A stretch of 64,000 nucleotides of DNA from Gari tellinella (GCA_922989275.2 OV277874.1:15178154-15242153), one strand, 5' to 3'. Counted from the stretch's first letter, positions 24,701 to 31,299 are shown. The notes: generated by a model from the letters alone, not told the origin. Numbers and translations are program-made.

Positions 24701-25452
24701 GACAACAAAATTGAATCAGACGAGAATGAAACGGTGACGGGGTAAAAATCTCACGAACAAGTTGGTAGTGAAAGGGTAAAGAGACCGAAATGTGAACTTA
24801 CCAGATAAGTTATTCCATATGAATATTAGGACTTTTTCGCAAGCTTCATGTTGTAAACAATGGAACTTATTATTCTGCTTTGGAATGTTTATTTAATGTC
24901 AGAACTTACAGCAAATATATTGTCAATACATCTATAAGAAATGAACTGATTTTTTTCGGCGTTCAAGCGAAATGATCGACAGAAAATTATCGGCAAATTT
25001 ACCATAAACCGCTAGCGCGATTCATGGTATTTGCCGATAATTTTCTGTCGTTCATTTCGCTTGAACGCCGAAAAAAATTAGTTCATTTCTTAAATATCGT
25101 TATGGCTGTTACTTCTAGGGTACACACTATTCGAGTTAACCACCTCTAATATGGATTAAACATTCATGCATACATATAAAATGTTCATTTAATATTGGAA
25201 ATTACAGTAAATATAATATAAGTATAAGCAATGAACTGAATTTTTTCGGCGTTTAAGCGAAATAAACGACAGAAAATGATCGGCGATCATGGAATTTGAC
25301 GTTCATTTTCTGTCGTTTATTTCGCTTACACGCCGAAAATATTCAGTTCATTTCTGAAAAGACGGAAATGTGAACTTACCAGATATGTTATTCCATATGA
25401 ATATTACACATATCGTTCCGAGAATCACTGGGACTTTTTTCGCAAGCTTCAT
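3665..25452 (-). CDS. B3GAT: GT43 glucuronyltransferase gene, six exons (B3GAT-like)
   Basis: The six exons are 25452-25380, 24035-23976, 12632-12256, 8572-8486, 6985-6785 and 3757-3665. They total 891 bases and give a 296-residue protein plus stop. All splice sites are GT/AG and the phases fit (1, 1, 0, 0, 0). Domain order: a short basic tail (1-6), a signal-anchor membrane segment (about 7-20), a short stem, then the GT43 catalytic domain from about residue 50. Visible family marks are 'VTPTNSR', 'LHWILIEDG', 'PRGNTQRN', the metal/UDP-binding DDD at 158-160, 'DMAGFAV', and a Glu at about 243 in 'GYIETDFL' where the family has its catalytic base. An N-glycosylation site lies at N263 and the tail reads 'LVWHTRTQ'. 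Known role of the family: transfer of beta-1,3-linked GlcA from UDP-GlcA onto terminal Gal in the Golgi, finishing the proteoglycan linker (GlcAT-I) or making HNK-1 precursors. It resembles GlcAT-I slightly more, but the paralogue is not settled. It is shorter than human B3GAT3 (335 aa), mainly in the stem. Catalytic exons are near certain; the first two exons are inferred from splice sites, phase and topology. Confidence 0.88.
3944..4120. repeat. Family L hairpin with unrelated arms
   Basis: Outer ends match family L in inverse order ('aatagaataatcaatt' .. 'attatcctctatgta'). The arms ('gggttgttatc'/'gataacaaccca') and apex 'gtcctgcggac' differ from other copies. Confidence 0.75.
4519..5776. 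mobile_element. 1.26-kb TIR element with mariner-like ends, no transposase recognised
   Basis: 'CGAGGGCTGTCCCAAAACA' at the left and its inverse at the right, each followed by similar 'cgt.gac', with TA at both outer edges. Length and ends fit mariner-type elements. Small frames inside (such as 5309-5554 plus, 5225-5022 minus) show no DDE motif. In intron 5 of the GT43 gene. Confidence 0.7.
5777..6297. other. Intron sequence with a decayed core-1 hairpin
   Basis: A degenerate core 1 lies at about 6170-6220 ('caacagtttgggtc' .. 'ggatccaaactgtttg'). Nothing else is recognised. Confidence 0.5.
6298..6539. mobile_element. Decayed family B MITE with core 1
   Basis: Left end 'attaacctcttcaatac', 'tgacgtcatcaatttt', core 1 at 6435-6495 (apex gcgttttgc), right end 'gcaaggcagtgacgg'. 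It matches intact copies at 7383 and 52685. Confidence 0.65.
6585..6766. repeat. Second decayed family B copy, next to exon 5
   Basis: 'ccttacccggag', 'aaacagttatttacaaacag', 'gcagacgac', 'ggcagtaaagggttt' align with family B; the core palindrome is eroded. It ends 18 bases from exon 5. Confidence 0.5.
6785..6985 (-). CDS. B3GAT: GT43 gene exon 5: 'DMAGFAV' and catalytic Glu
   Basis: The exon is 201 bases, 67 codons, phase 0. It encodes 'WAPKRKFATDMAGFAVN', the 'RGYIETDFLEQL' block with the presumed catalytic base Glu, and 'LEPKAKNCTE' with a conserved Cys and N-glycosylation sequon. The donor is GAG|gtgaga. A decayed family-B MITE ends about 20 bases downstream of the donor. Confidence 0.95.
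7383..7590. mobile_element. Family B MITE (TTAA target) with core 1
   Basis: TTAA flanks at 7379-7382 and 7591-7594; ends 'CCCCTTCACTGCC' and 'GACAGTGAAGGGG'. Core 1 at 7425-7487 has a changed pair (gacacc/ggtgtc) on both sides of the stem. Contains 'gatgacgtcac'. Confidence 0.85.
7909..8479. repeat. Minisatellite grown from family F transposon ends
   Basis: It starts 'cagtaaatcctctcaataacgac' on the left and ends 'ggtcgtaaaagagag..actg' on the right, the family F termini. Between them is a tandem array (about 7965-8475) of a 16-17 base unit 'gtggtcgtaaaagagag', which is the terminal repeat itself. Adjoins the exon 4 donor. Confidence 0.85.
8486..8572 (-). CDS. B3GAT: GT43 gene exon 4
   Basis: The exon is 87 bases, 29 codons, phase 0 at both ends. 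It encodes 'MRYTNTISVWPVGFISKL', matching the family's 'SVWPVG/A' block. The donor is AAG|gtatta, and a transposon-derived minisatellite ends at 8479, seven bases from the exon, so the TE terminus is almost inside the splice donor. Confidence 0.93.
8826..9790. repeat. Family L long copy, inverted relative to 1.47-2.17 kb
   Basis: Contains 'gttgcgagccttgaagagcaac', sequence homologous to 1.69-2.09 kb in reverse, and a 32-base-arm hairpin at 9589-9705 whose arms include 'gtgaatttattgaacgag'. Ends near 'cagtattttggtgattcg'. Confidence 0.6.
9880..11080 (-). mobile_element. Reverse-transcriptase fragment of an invertebrate retroelement, with 3' flank
   Basis: The frame 11014-10442 encodes 'APFLDLDLFINYGIVSSKIYDKRDDFDF', 'SYGVYISQLIRFARAC' and 'KQGYRFHKLRKTFSKF' in order (each quoted block lies within one frame). 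It extends upstream in the same frame to about 11080 ('YPKELRLNKTNES'). I recognise this as the C-terminal RT region of an element common in corals and molluscs. The 'FLDL' and 'K-Y-K' layout recalls Penelope-like RTs, but the class is uncertain. The catalytic palm is missing. The AC-rich stretch and 'ggggcgcccaacctcac' around 9.88-10.09 kb look like its 3' end. Confidence 0.7.
11259..11580. mobile_element. Family A MITE fused to a family B end
   Basis: Left end 'cagtggagaaaacgttaat', core 1 at 11326-11392 (apex ggtaaccc), then 'tttgcgtttcgt' of family A. From about 11525 it switches to 'gcagacggtaa..gatgacgtcatcgcagtga', the family B right end, and finishes at gggtta. Confidence 0.65.
11786..11966. 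mobile_element. Family F MITE, eroded
   Basis: Ends 'cagtaaaccctctctac' and 'agagagggttaactg' with TA at both edges. The core-2 stem ('aaagcaaggcgaaagtaaagc') has lost its partner arm. Confidence 0.65.
12095..12210. repeat. Core-2 hairpin
   Basis: 'aaagcaaggtgaaagcaaaac' then 'agaaagcttctaagggagctttc', followed by a decayed partner arm and 'agtcacatgcccc'. It lies 46 bases past the exon 3 donor. Confidence 0.65.
12256..12632 (-). CDS. B3GAT: GT43 gene exon 3: N-terminal half of catalytic domain with DDD motif
   Basis: The exon has 377 bases: an acceptor 'acttttgtag' at 12633 and a donor GAG|gtaagt at 12255. It encodes 'PTVYLVTPTNSR' at its start, 'LHWILIEDG', 'HPRGNTQRN' and 'VVYFADDDNTYD', all hallmark GT43 blocks. 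The DDD is the manganese and UDP-GlcA binding site. It ends in 'LFEE', which the next exon continues with 'MRYT', as in vertebrate family members. Confidence 0.95.
12810..13260. repeat. Large imperfect inverted repeat (foldback element)
   Basis: Arms of about 120 bases, 12925-13050 against 13105-13236, share for example 'atggttcccggcaca' and 'aacgcttcgacagcaaag'. 'gggcgtgttcgattatcag' occurs at 12818 and 13053. Possibly a hAT-like MITE; not certain. Confidence 0.7.
13290..13650. repeat. Dispersed 'gcatgctccc' repeat, intronic copy
   Basis: 'ggggcgtaactaaac', 'gggggggtgctccc', 'ttctagatgttctctggtg', 'ttctgggggcgttccgca' match blocks at 32.6-33.36 and 46.3-47.1 kb. Confidence 0.6.
13960..14113. 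repeat. Right half of a family B MITE
   Basis: Begins at the core-1 apex ('ggttacgcggcgtctgatc') and ends 'gatgacgtcacggcaggga' with aggggttaa. The left half is absent. Confidence 0.7.
14114..14950. other. Intron sequence with T-runs and eroded core-2 pieces
   Basis: A (T8G)-like run at 14280-14312 is followed by 'aatactttattatccccg', which looks like the 3' tail of a retroelement. Degenerate core-2 arms lie at 14655-14720 and 14785-14835. No gene. Confidence 0.45.
14951..15190. mobile_element. Family E MITE (TTAA target), divergent
   Basis: TTAA at both edges, ends 'CCCTTTCCTTTATAT' and 'TGGGGCAAAGGG'. Core 2 has apex 'aaaatgtacatttt', unlike the usual tgcgcc apex. Confidence 0.7.
15820..17547 (-). 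pseudogene. LINE reverse transcriptase, C-terminal part
   Basis: The frame is 575 residues and starts within the RT palm. The catalytic 'YADD' is in 'SQYADDTTLTLN' near the start. The thumb and connection follow, then a zf-RVT type knuckle (CSFCN..NHLFYEC) and a 'FWEEIRAWF' tail typical of L1/Tx1-clade ORF2. It ends at TGA/TAA-rich sequence near 15.82 kb. The long open frame suggests fairly recent decay. Confidence 0.9.
17548..18318 (-). pseudogene. Disrupted LINE reverse-transcriptase core
   Basis: Reading across breaks shows RT blocks ('KSPGSDGFTAEFF', 'LLLIDFEKAFDSVDW', 'GDPLSPYIFILCAEILAHM'). There are in-frame stops at 18263-18261 and 18131-18129, and a one-base loss near 17.60 kb just before 'GDPLSP'. 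The element is therefore dead at this locus. Confidence 0.8.
18319..19599 (-). pseudogene. LINE endonuclease (APE) domain ORF
   Basis: The frame is 426 residues, open. It starts 'MSENITICSFNCQGLG' and contains the APE blocks 'LQDTHF', 'NIYGPN', 'TGDFNLVMD', 'RYTWRTNNG', 'GRLDFFLIS' and 'SDHS'. These form the metal site and catalytic His of the target-nicking endonuclease. The second half is charged and helical, leading into the RT. The endonuclease itself looks intact; the frame breaks near 18.32 kb before the RT. Confidence 0.9.
19960..20140. repeat. Palindromic repeat, 'tagtgacacca' family
   Basis: 'tggtgtctctacccacc' .. 'ggtagtgacacca' shell with an inner hairpin 'cacggaattatac'/'gtataattctgtg'. 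The tail 'ataaagattttagatttt' recurs at 61.93 kb. Confidence 0.6.
20185..20245. repeat. Eroded core-1 hairpin
   Basis: 'gtgtcaaacagttaggatcc' .. 'ggatccaaactattt'; part of the second arm is deleted. Confidence 0.6.
20390..20960. repeat. Degenerate tandem array of about 62 bases, interrupted by the Tc1 relic
   Basis: The unit resembles 'ggaccataataattgcc' plus 'aaagcagttccagttgagta'. It recurs five or six times here and again at 22.03-22.14 kb, so the transposon probably landed in the array. Confidence 0.6.
21060..21800 (-). pseudogene. Tc1-type transposase relic lacking its catalytic core
   Basis: The N-terminal part is readable: 'DRGRAIGLLMQECSQKSAAR' (helix-turn-helix), 'GGRTKETTQRKDRQIRL' (GRPR-like linker) and 'RAFRMDWLQHN'. 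Sequence then jumps at about 21310-21300 straight to 'YRPNLSPIEHL', the third catalytic block, and decays to 'RLINDTPRRIIEA' near 21.1 kb with stops. The stretch carrying the first two Asp residues is deleted, so it cannot transpose. It lies inside an older about 62-base repeat array. Confidence 0.85.
22028..22465. repeat. End of the 62-base array and an eroded core-2 MITE
   Basis: Array units at 22.03-22.14 kb. At 22.33-22.44 kb: 'agataaaagtaaattacag', 'cctgttttactttcag', 'aagggttaa', a worn family E or F relative. Confidence 0.5.
22472..22709. mobile_element. Family E MITE (TTAA target) with core 2
   Basis: TTAA at 22468-22471 and 22710-22713. Core 2 at 22597-22665 has apex 'tgtgccttgaggcaca', a G:C to A:T change made on both arms compared with the tgcgcc copies. 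Confidence 0.85.
23158..23691. mobile_element. TIR element with an internal tRNA-like sequence
   Basis: Ends 'aaagaggctcgcgaccgg' and 'ccggttgcgagtcccttt' are inverted repeats. In the middle (23372-23286, minus) is a tRNA-Ser/Leu-like sequence: A box 'tggccgagtgg', long spacer, B box 'gggttcgaatccc'. A second copy lies at 53.6-55.4 kb. Confidence 0.75.
23286..23372 (-). repeat. tRNA-like pol III promoter inside a TIR element
   Basis: Cloverleaf-like ends ('gagcccgtgg' .. 'gagcttc') with intact A and B boxes. The anticodon region is not a convincing tRNA stem, and the sequence recurs in a repeat, so it is a tRNA-derived repeat and not a tRNA gene. Confidence 0.65.
23697..23928. mobile_element. 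Family E MITE (TTAA target) with core 2
   Basis: TTAA flanks; ends 'CCCCTTCCCCCATAG' and 'GGGGTAAAGGG'. Core apex 'tgcgccttaaggcgca'. It ends 47 bases from the donor of GT43 exon 2, in intron 2. Confidence 0.85.
23976..24035 (-). CDS. B3GAT: GT43 gene exon 2: stem
   Basis: This 60-base exon lies between a pyrimidine-rich acceptor (tttgttaatttcag) and a donor (G|gtaagt). Read in the phase left by exon 1 it is open ('FLPKFPNIIVSTKTFLQRD') and ends in the phase needed by the catalytic exon at 12632. No stem sequence is conserved in the family, so the call rests on splice sites and phase. The following intron is 11.3 kb. Confidence 0.7.
24071..24234. repeat. Decayed family C MITE with shortened core 1
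   Basis: 'aaccctttcactctcg' .. 'aatgaaacggtgaagggg'. The core stem is 'cctgatcagacgtctgatcagg': the GC apex has been lost, leaving a perfect short palindrome. Confidence 0.7.
24537..24743. mobile_element. Family C MITE with intact core 1
   Basis: TTAA at 24533-24536 on the left; the right end is 'gaaacggtgacgggg' without a clean TTAA. Core 1 at 24575-24637, apex gcgtaacgc. Confidence 0.75.
24802..24849 (-). pseudogene. Broken duplicate of GT43 exon 1
   Basis: This copies exon 1 (25380-25452) from the ATG to the donor. It lacks 25 bases from the middle (one A plus 24 bases of the membrane segment), so the frame meets TAA after seven codons. The donor (CTG|gtaag) and flanking sequence are kept. 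It lies inside a tandemly duplicated segment with the same hairpins (24.27-25.45 kb). It would sit in intron 1 as a decoy donor or poison exon; whether it is transcribed is unknown. Confidence 0.8.
25380..25452 (-). CDS. B3GAT: GT43 gene exon 1: start codon and membrane anchor
   Basis: The exon starts at ATG 25452-25450, the first Met after an in-frame TAG 24 bases upstream. It encodes 24 residues beginning 'MKLAKKVPVILGTICVIF' and ends one base into codon 25 at a strong donor (G|gtaag). Two or three lysines followed by a hydrophobic stretch are what a Golgi type II anchor needs. Exon 2 restores the frame exactly. The assignment is inference from topology and phase, because N-termini in this family are not conserved in sequence. 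Confidence 0.75.
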
Positions 25453-25956
25453 GTTGGTTAAGTTCCGTTTTGGTATTCGATGCTAGTCTATATTGGTCCA
25501 ATGCTATAAAGCGTTTCTCGAACTTACACTTTATATATATCTTTAGTTATTAAATATTAAAATATCAAACAGTTTTGGATCCTACTGAGACAGTATGTTT
25601 GATCAATATAAAAAATGTTTACTATTGTAAATGACCATTGTTCTCTGGGTATATTTGTGAAGAGGCCATTTACGAAGAATTTGGATCCAGACGATTCACT
25701 CGGCACCTGAGCTGAATCCAATTTATTATTATTATTATTATTTTTAAACAATTGACCTAATCCAAATACAAGTAAACGCGTTTATATGCCCATTCCAAAC
25801 ATTTGGAGCCAGATCTGATGCCGGGGGTTTCGCACTGTTTGTCACAAAAGAGTAAACTTATAAATTAGTTTGTTACAAAATATTAGAATTATAAATTAGT
25901 TTTAAAAAGTTGTCAATGTTAACAATTGCTTGAATTGCGTCTGCGTTTTATTTTAT
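25453..25956. promoter_or_regulatory. 5' flank of the GT43 gene; promoter presumed, not seen
   Basis: This should hold the 5' UTR and promoter of the minus-strand GT43 gene. I see no clear TATA or initiator. A partial core 1 is at 25563 and an (ATT)n run at 25725-25743. The call is positional inference. Confidence 0.3.
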
Positions 25957-25960
25957 TTAA

Positions 25961-26182
25961 CCCATTTGCGCCCAGTGGATTCTTCCATGTTTTTAAATCG
26001 GATTAGTCCAATTTTTATCAAAGGGATGCCTGGTCAAACAAATTCATTTTCATTTTGTTTTATATTGAAATTCCTATCAGCAAACAGTGTAGACTCTGAT
26101 CAGACGCCGCATAATGCGGCGTCTGATCAGAGTCTACACTGTTTGCCTATGTCCCATATATGGGATCGTGGGCACAAATTGA
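25961..26182. mobile_element. Family D MITE (TTAA target) with core 1
   Basis: TTAA flanks; ends 'CCCATTTGCGCCCAGTGG' and inverse. Core 1 here has the changed arms 'tagactc'/'gagtcta' and apex gcataatgc, complementary on both sides. Confidence 0.85.
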
Positions 26183-26339
26183 TTAATGCCTTCTCCACTG
26201 TATCACCATTTCAAAATCCAAACTTTAATGAGAACTGTACAAAAGTCCGTTTCTTTGATGATACTATCTTTCTGTCGCGACAAACTATAGCGACGCATGC
26301 GCAAACGATGTGCGCGCAATATGACATACCGTCCGCATG

Positions 26340-26497
26340 CTAGAAAAAATTGTGATAAATAATACAAACCAGTTAGATCCAGATGAGACGCCGAATAAAT
26401 CGACGTTTCAAAAAAATCTAGACCGTTTGACACGCTGAAGATATTTTCTGGTGGAACATGCTAATAAACCTTCTCTGACGACCATTGCATACGTTAA
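26340..26497. repeat. Eroded core-1 hairpin
   Basis: 'ccagttagatccagatgag' .. 'gaccgtttgacacg' around 26370-26433; stem largely lost. Confidence 0.5.
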
Positions 26498-26716
26498 CCC
26501 ATTTACGCCCAGTGGATTCTTCCATGTTTATATATTGGATTAGTCCATTTTTTATCAAAGGGATGTCTGGTCAAAATTTTCATTTTCATTTTGTTTTATA
26601 TTGAAATTCCTATCCGCAAACAGTGTAGACTGATCAGACGCCGCATAATGCGGCGTCTGATCAGAATCTACACTGCTTGCCTATGTCCCATATAAGGGAT
26701 CGTGGGCACAAATGGG
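26498..26716. mobile_element. Family D MITE (TTAA target) with core 1
   Basis: Second copy, same orientation and about 540 bases from the first. TTAA at both edges, core apex gcataatgc. Confidence 0.85.
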
Positions 26717-26869
26717 TTAAATCATTGCAGATGACAATACACTGTAGGCAGTTAATAAAGCAAAATAAACCTATGCGTCTTATATGGTATCTAATCTTCT
26801 ACATCTTTTCGCACTCCAATGTACCCCATGATTAGTGTTTAAGCGTATCAGTTACCGGGTATTTTAGTA

Positions 26870-27123
26870 CAGTGGAGAATTTGTTATTCTTTCCCGTTTA
26901 AACGCAAACGTACGCAAACGCAAAGCCTTAAAACGTAGAAAAGAACAACTTTTGGACAATTCTGATAATTCTTGTTTATCTTGGTGGCAAACAGTTTGGA
27001 GCCTGATCAGACGCCGGGTTACCCGGCGTCTGATCTGGCTCCAAACTGTTTGCACTACAAATAATAGTTTTAGCGTAAACGCGTTTATTCATGTTTTGGG
27101 AAAGAATAACGTTTTCTCCACTG
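26870..27123. mobile_element. Family A MITE (TA target) with core 1
   Basis: Ends 'CAGTGGAGAA' and 'TTCTCCACTG', TA on both sides. The flanks also share 'taccgggtattt', longer than a normal TA duplication. Core arms are 'ggagcc'/'ggctcc', apex ggttaccc. Confidence 0.85.
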
Positions 27124-27192
27124 TACCGGGTATTTCAGTTCAGTGCTACCTCTGAAACACGCAATCCCGAACGTTTGTGAACAATGAACACA

Positions 27193-27543
27193 GGGTTACC
27201 ATATGTTGCTAATAAAAATCCTAAGATTTCCAAAATTTCAAGCGCGTTTTTAGGAATCGTACCTTTAACCCTTTTAATGACAGGCCTTATAGGATTATCA
27301 TAATTATGTAAACAGTTGGGATCCAGATCAGACGCCGCGTAAAGCGGCGTCTAATCTGGATCTAAACTGTTTAACACCCATACCAATGTTTCCTATATAT
27401 AAAATCTAAACACGCATAAAATTCCAAATTTTAAAATTTAGAGCAGAAATCCAAAGATTTCGGAGGAAATCCGTAGGTCCGGAGAAACTAAGAAAATCCG
27501 AAGATGTAGAAAAAATCCGGAGATATCCATGGCAGCCGTATGA
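27193..27543. mobile_element. Family I element carrying a core-1 insert
   Basis: Shell 'taccatatgttgctaataa..ctaagattt' and 'ggagatatccatggcagcc'. At an internal 'acctttaa' site lies sequence with core 1 (27306-27376). The same site is used in copies at 56.7-57.05 and 58.4-58.6 kb. Confidence 0.65.
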
Positions 27544-27684
27544 ATACGACTTTTCTCGGTTCCAATCAAAGATATCTTAAAATTTCTATGGTTCCAATTC
27601 CCCAAGTGTTTGTTGTGCTTGCTCTCAAGTCATCAAAGGAATATTTATAAGGACGCGTAGCTGCTTAAATTAAAGAGACTAACA

Positions 27685-28030
27685 CAGTGGAGAAAATGGT
27701 ATTCGTTCCCAAAACGCGTTTACGCTACAACTATGATTTCCATTACTAACAGTTTGAAGCCTGATCAGACACCGGGTTACTTTCAATTGTTTGCCCCACA
27801 CATACTAACATGAATAGTCAGAAAAGTAGAAAAAAATTGTCATTTTCTAAGTTTTACAGCGCTCCCTCTCTACAACGACACCCAAGGGGGAAACAAAAAG
27901 TATGTGTGATGTTCGGAGTAAGTAGTTATAGGGAGAGAAATTAGCTTATAATCAGAAACAGCTTGAATCCAGAACATACGCCGCGTAACGCGGCGTCTGT
28001 TCAGGATCCAAGCTGTTTGCCACTCGTCAT
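27685..28030. repeat. Truncated family A MITE and a solo core 1
   Basis: 'cagtggagaaaatggtattc' and half of core 1 to 27795. A fairly complete core 1 follows at 27958-28018 with 'gaacatacgcc'/'ggcgtctgttc'. Confidence 0.65.
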
Positions 28031-28286
28031 TATGGGGGGTTTTTTTCAGTCAAAATGTCCAATGTGCGACTTTGGGAAAGTCAGCAGACGGCAGAGTTAA
28101 GCAGACGATATTGCAGAGGTGAAAGTATTAGACATATAATTGTCTTGTTTTGGGGAACAGTGACAATGGCCGTTGTAAGGAGGGAGTCGATGTTCGGAGG
28201 GATATTGTAGGGAGAGAGCACAGTTGTACAATGCGTTCGAGTTCCGTATTTGCGTTTGAACGGACAAGATGACAAAGCCGTGACTA

Positions 28287-28475
28287 CAGTCGAACTTCGA
28301 TATCTCGAACTCGCTTAATTCGAACTCGCTTTTTCGACAAATGAATTGCATTATTTCAAGCTCGGTTAAGTCAAACATACCCATATTTCAAAGTTAAAAC
28401 GTGGCTTAGCCACGTTTTAACTTTGAAATACGGGTATGTTCGACCTAACCGAGTTAGAGATATCGAAGTTCAACT
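28287..28475. mobile_element. Family J MITE (TA target)
   Basis: Ends 'CAGTCGAACTTCGATATC' and 'GATATCGAAGTTCAACTG', TA at both sides, pogo/Tigger-like. Internal hairpin 'tttcaaagttaaaacgtggc' with its inverse. Partial copies at 11.17, 48.56 and 51.64 kb. Confidence 0.8.
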
Positions 28476-28555
28476 GTACAATTAAAAAAAGCAAAAGACT
28501 AACTACTGGTCCATTGTTGTAAAAAAAAAAAAAAAAAAAAGTTTAGCTTTTAACT

Positions 28556-29085
28556 CTATGAGATTCGTTCTCAAACTTCTTATTGGTCAGATTTGAGCTC
28601 TTGCGTTTGAGATGAGTGAGATTCCTCTCAAGCTTTTGATTGGTCAGATTTGTGCAAAAGCTTAAATCTGACCAATCAAACTTTTGAAAACGATCACAGA
28701 CTCATCACAAATAATACATGTACTGTCAGGGGGAATGAGGCATTCGAGGGGAAACTGCGTCGTTAACTGTGGCACAGAGGGGAAACTGCACAGAAACTAT
28801 TCTGCATAGTGTAACTGAGATATATATTGGGGAAACTGCACTGTTCTGCATAGTGTAACTGATATATATTGGGGAAACTGCACTGTTCTGCATAGTGTAA
28901 ATGAGATATATGGGGGAAACTACACTGTTCTGCAAAGTGTAACTGAGATATATGGGGGGAACTGCACTGTTCTGCATAGTGTAACTGAGATATATGGGGA
29001 AACAGACTGTTCTGCATAGTAAGGGAAACTGCAGAGTATCACCGAAGTAAACATTGGAATAAACTTTAATTACAGAACATCAAAT
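28556..29085. mobile_element. Composite repeat: hairpin head plus 41-base minisatellite
   Basis: Head with inverted 'aatctgaccaatcaaac' arms (28560-28700), 'caggggga atgaggca' link, then about seven units of 'ctgttctgcatagtgtaact' type and a shared tail 'gtaaacattggaataaa'. The same layout occurs at 49.52-50.37 kb. It resembles bivalve HINE/pearl elements (non-autonomous Helentrons). Confidence 0.7.
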
Positions 29086-29900
29086 GACATATTTCGCGAC
29101 GTCTGATCAGGACCCGAACTGTGTGCAAAGCCCATCTCAATCAGTGATTTCCTTCGCTGATGGTTTAAGTCCAAAGTAGATGCCATGCGAATCGACGTCT
29201 TATCAGAATGCAAATTGTTAGTAAAATTCAACTACAAATGTATACCATTAACATTTTTGTTATTTGCTTTGAAGACTGTATATATTACTACATGTACATG
29301 TATTTTCAAAACGGGTAGAGTAACGATGAAATATTGATACGAATTTCAATCAGTTTCAATCCAGATCAGACGTCGTGCCACGCGACGTCTGATCAGGATC
29401 CAACCTGCGTGAAACACTGACTTAAGTTTCAAATGAACCGGTAAACATATCAATTATTGCTTCGCTGACAGTTCGAATCCAGAACAAACGCCGTGCGACG
29501 CGACGTCACTTTTTAGGATCCAAACTGTTAGTAAAGTCAACTATTGTCGCCTATGTCGGGAAATGGTTTACAATTGATCGGTTACTCAGTAACATTTGAT
29601 GTGCATCCCTTTTTCTATGTGTTTCATTCCGATGTATGGGAAACACATTGAAATAATAGGGACTCATTCATGTACTATTGTTATTTAATTTGGTCTCAGT
29701 CTCTTAAGTTGTTTCGTTTCACTGTCACATAAACTGCTTTAAGTGACTGCTACATTGATACTGTATATATAAATGTATTAATAAAATGAGGTATTATTCT
29801 TTCTAGAAATATAAGTGGCAAACAGTTCGGAGCCTGATCAGACGCCGAGCCTCTCGGCGTTTAATTTAGCTCAAATCTGTTTGATACTTTGTATAGATAA
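29086..29900. repeat. Cluster of four eroded core-1 hairpins
   Basis: At about 29093-29130, 29355-29407 (apex 'cgtgccacg'), 29473-29532 and 29817-29882 ('gcctgatcagacgccgag'). The shells are no longer clear. Confidence 0.6.
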
Positions 29901-30018
29901 ATGTGTAAAACTCACGGGATATTATAATTATTATTGGAAATATAAATGGCAACCCTGTTTCACATCTTATCAATAACATATGATGTCAAACCAACATTTT
30001 GTGTATCACGTTGGTGTA

Positions 30019-30257
30019 CAGTGGAGAAAACGTTATTCTTTCCCAATAAACGTGTTTACGCTAAAACTATTATTCTATTGCAAACAGTTTGGAGCCAGAT
30101 CAGACGCCGGGTAACCCGGCGTCTGATCAGGCTCCAAAGTTTTTGCCACCAAGATAAACATGAATTATCAGATTTGTCCAAAAGTTGCACTTTTCTACGG
30201 TTTAGTGTTTTGCGTTTCGTTTCGTTTAAACGGGAAAGAATAACGTATTCTCCACTG
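30019..30257. mobile_element. Family A MITE (TA target) with core 1
   Basis: Ends 'CAGTGGAGAAAACGTTATTC' and 'TTCTCCACTG', TA flanks. Inverted 'acgctaaaac' and 'gtttaaacgggaaag' zones. Core apex ggtaaccc. Confidence 0.9.
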
Positions 30258-31299
30258 TAGTTAAATACTTGTCGATACTTGTCTGGAGAAATGTTAAGAT
30301 ATCCCCTCTTATATTCATTTATTATTTTGATGATTAACATGATGTACATAAAGTTCTATACTAACTGAAATTAATTGGAATAATAATTATGTGATAAAGG
30401 GAGGTAATTAGTCGACTCATATGTATGCAGTAAACAGCGCTGTTTGCTCTATACATATTAGATGGCTTATTAGCTGATATCCATAGATCAATATTTTCTG
30501 TACAAAACTTGTCATAATGAATTGGATAGTTAAAGTGATAATACCGCCCAAATTTTATATGTTTAGATTACGTATGTGTCTGAATTTTTCAGGTTTAAAA
30601 ATTGCGCGATGTTGCCTACTTGACAGCTACATACTGCCTTTAAGAACACTCTTCTCCCATAATAAATCTAAATATTAAGCTATGAAACTAGAAACATTGT
30701 AGAAATAGTCAGAGAAGAACACGTTATTCTCCTTATACTATCTTGTTAGCCGAAGCAATTATTTTCATTGCAAATAGCCTGGAGCCTGGCCAGATACTGG
30801 ACAACCCGGTGCCAGGTGAGGCTAAAAGCAACATGTATTTGCCAATGAGTTCAAAATAAAATAAAAATAAAAACAATTACTGAATAACAGAAATATGTAG
30901 CCATAACCGGATTTGGTATTGTATGTATATTTTGTATATTATGTATGCTCATGGACTGTAAAGTCTATTGCAGAATAAACTATCTATCTATCTATTAGAC
31001 TCTTTGCACGCTTTTTTTTTTTTAAATAGTATCTCTATTTATTAAGTTTTTTATTATTGTTATTTTTGCATTTGTCATCTCCTGTTCTAAAAAAATGTTT
31101 GCACAGATAATCTTAATTTCCGCCTCTAGCGGGCAAATAGTTACAAAAATCCTTCTATATGTAGATCTATGTGTTTATATAGACGCCTGGCATCACTTTA
31201 ACAGTTTTATGCCAAACCTAGTGTTTATCTGTTTAACCTGGAACAATTTCTGAAAGCCCACTTTGAGAGCTAGTCTATCAGTTTTGCATCTGCAGTATA
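30258..31299. other. AT-rich intergenic sequence, worn repeats only
   Basis: A much-decayed core 1 at 30775-30830 ('tagcctggagcctggccag'). '(ctat)n' with 'gcagaataaact' at 30970-30995 looks like a LINE/SINE 3' tail. No gene. Confidence 0.5.

Larger units (their letters stand above)
24268..25379. repeat. Tandemly duplicated exon-1 segment with three hairpins
   Basis: Hairpins at about 24398-24533, 24940-25093 and 25230-25356 share 'atgaactgaattttttcgg' and 'cgtttaagcgaaataaacg' arms. The segment 'gttatggctgttact..ggtacaca' occurs at 24.27 and 25.10 kb. Exon 1 and its copy lie next to them. A family C MITE (24537-24743) is nested. Confidence 0.8.

Noticed and set aside
24100..27400. Closely spaced palindromic repeats resembling a CRISPR array
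   Set aside because: Spacing is irregular, each hairpin sits in its own MITE with TTAA or TA targets, and the genome is animal.
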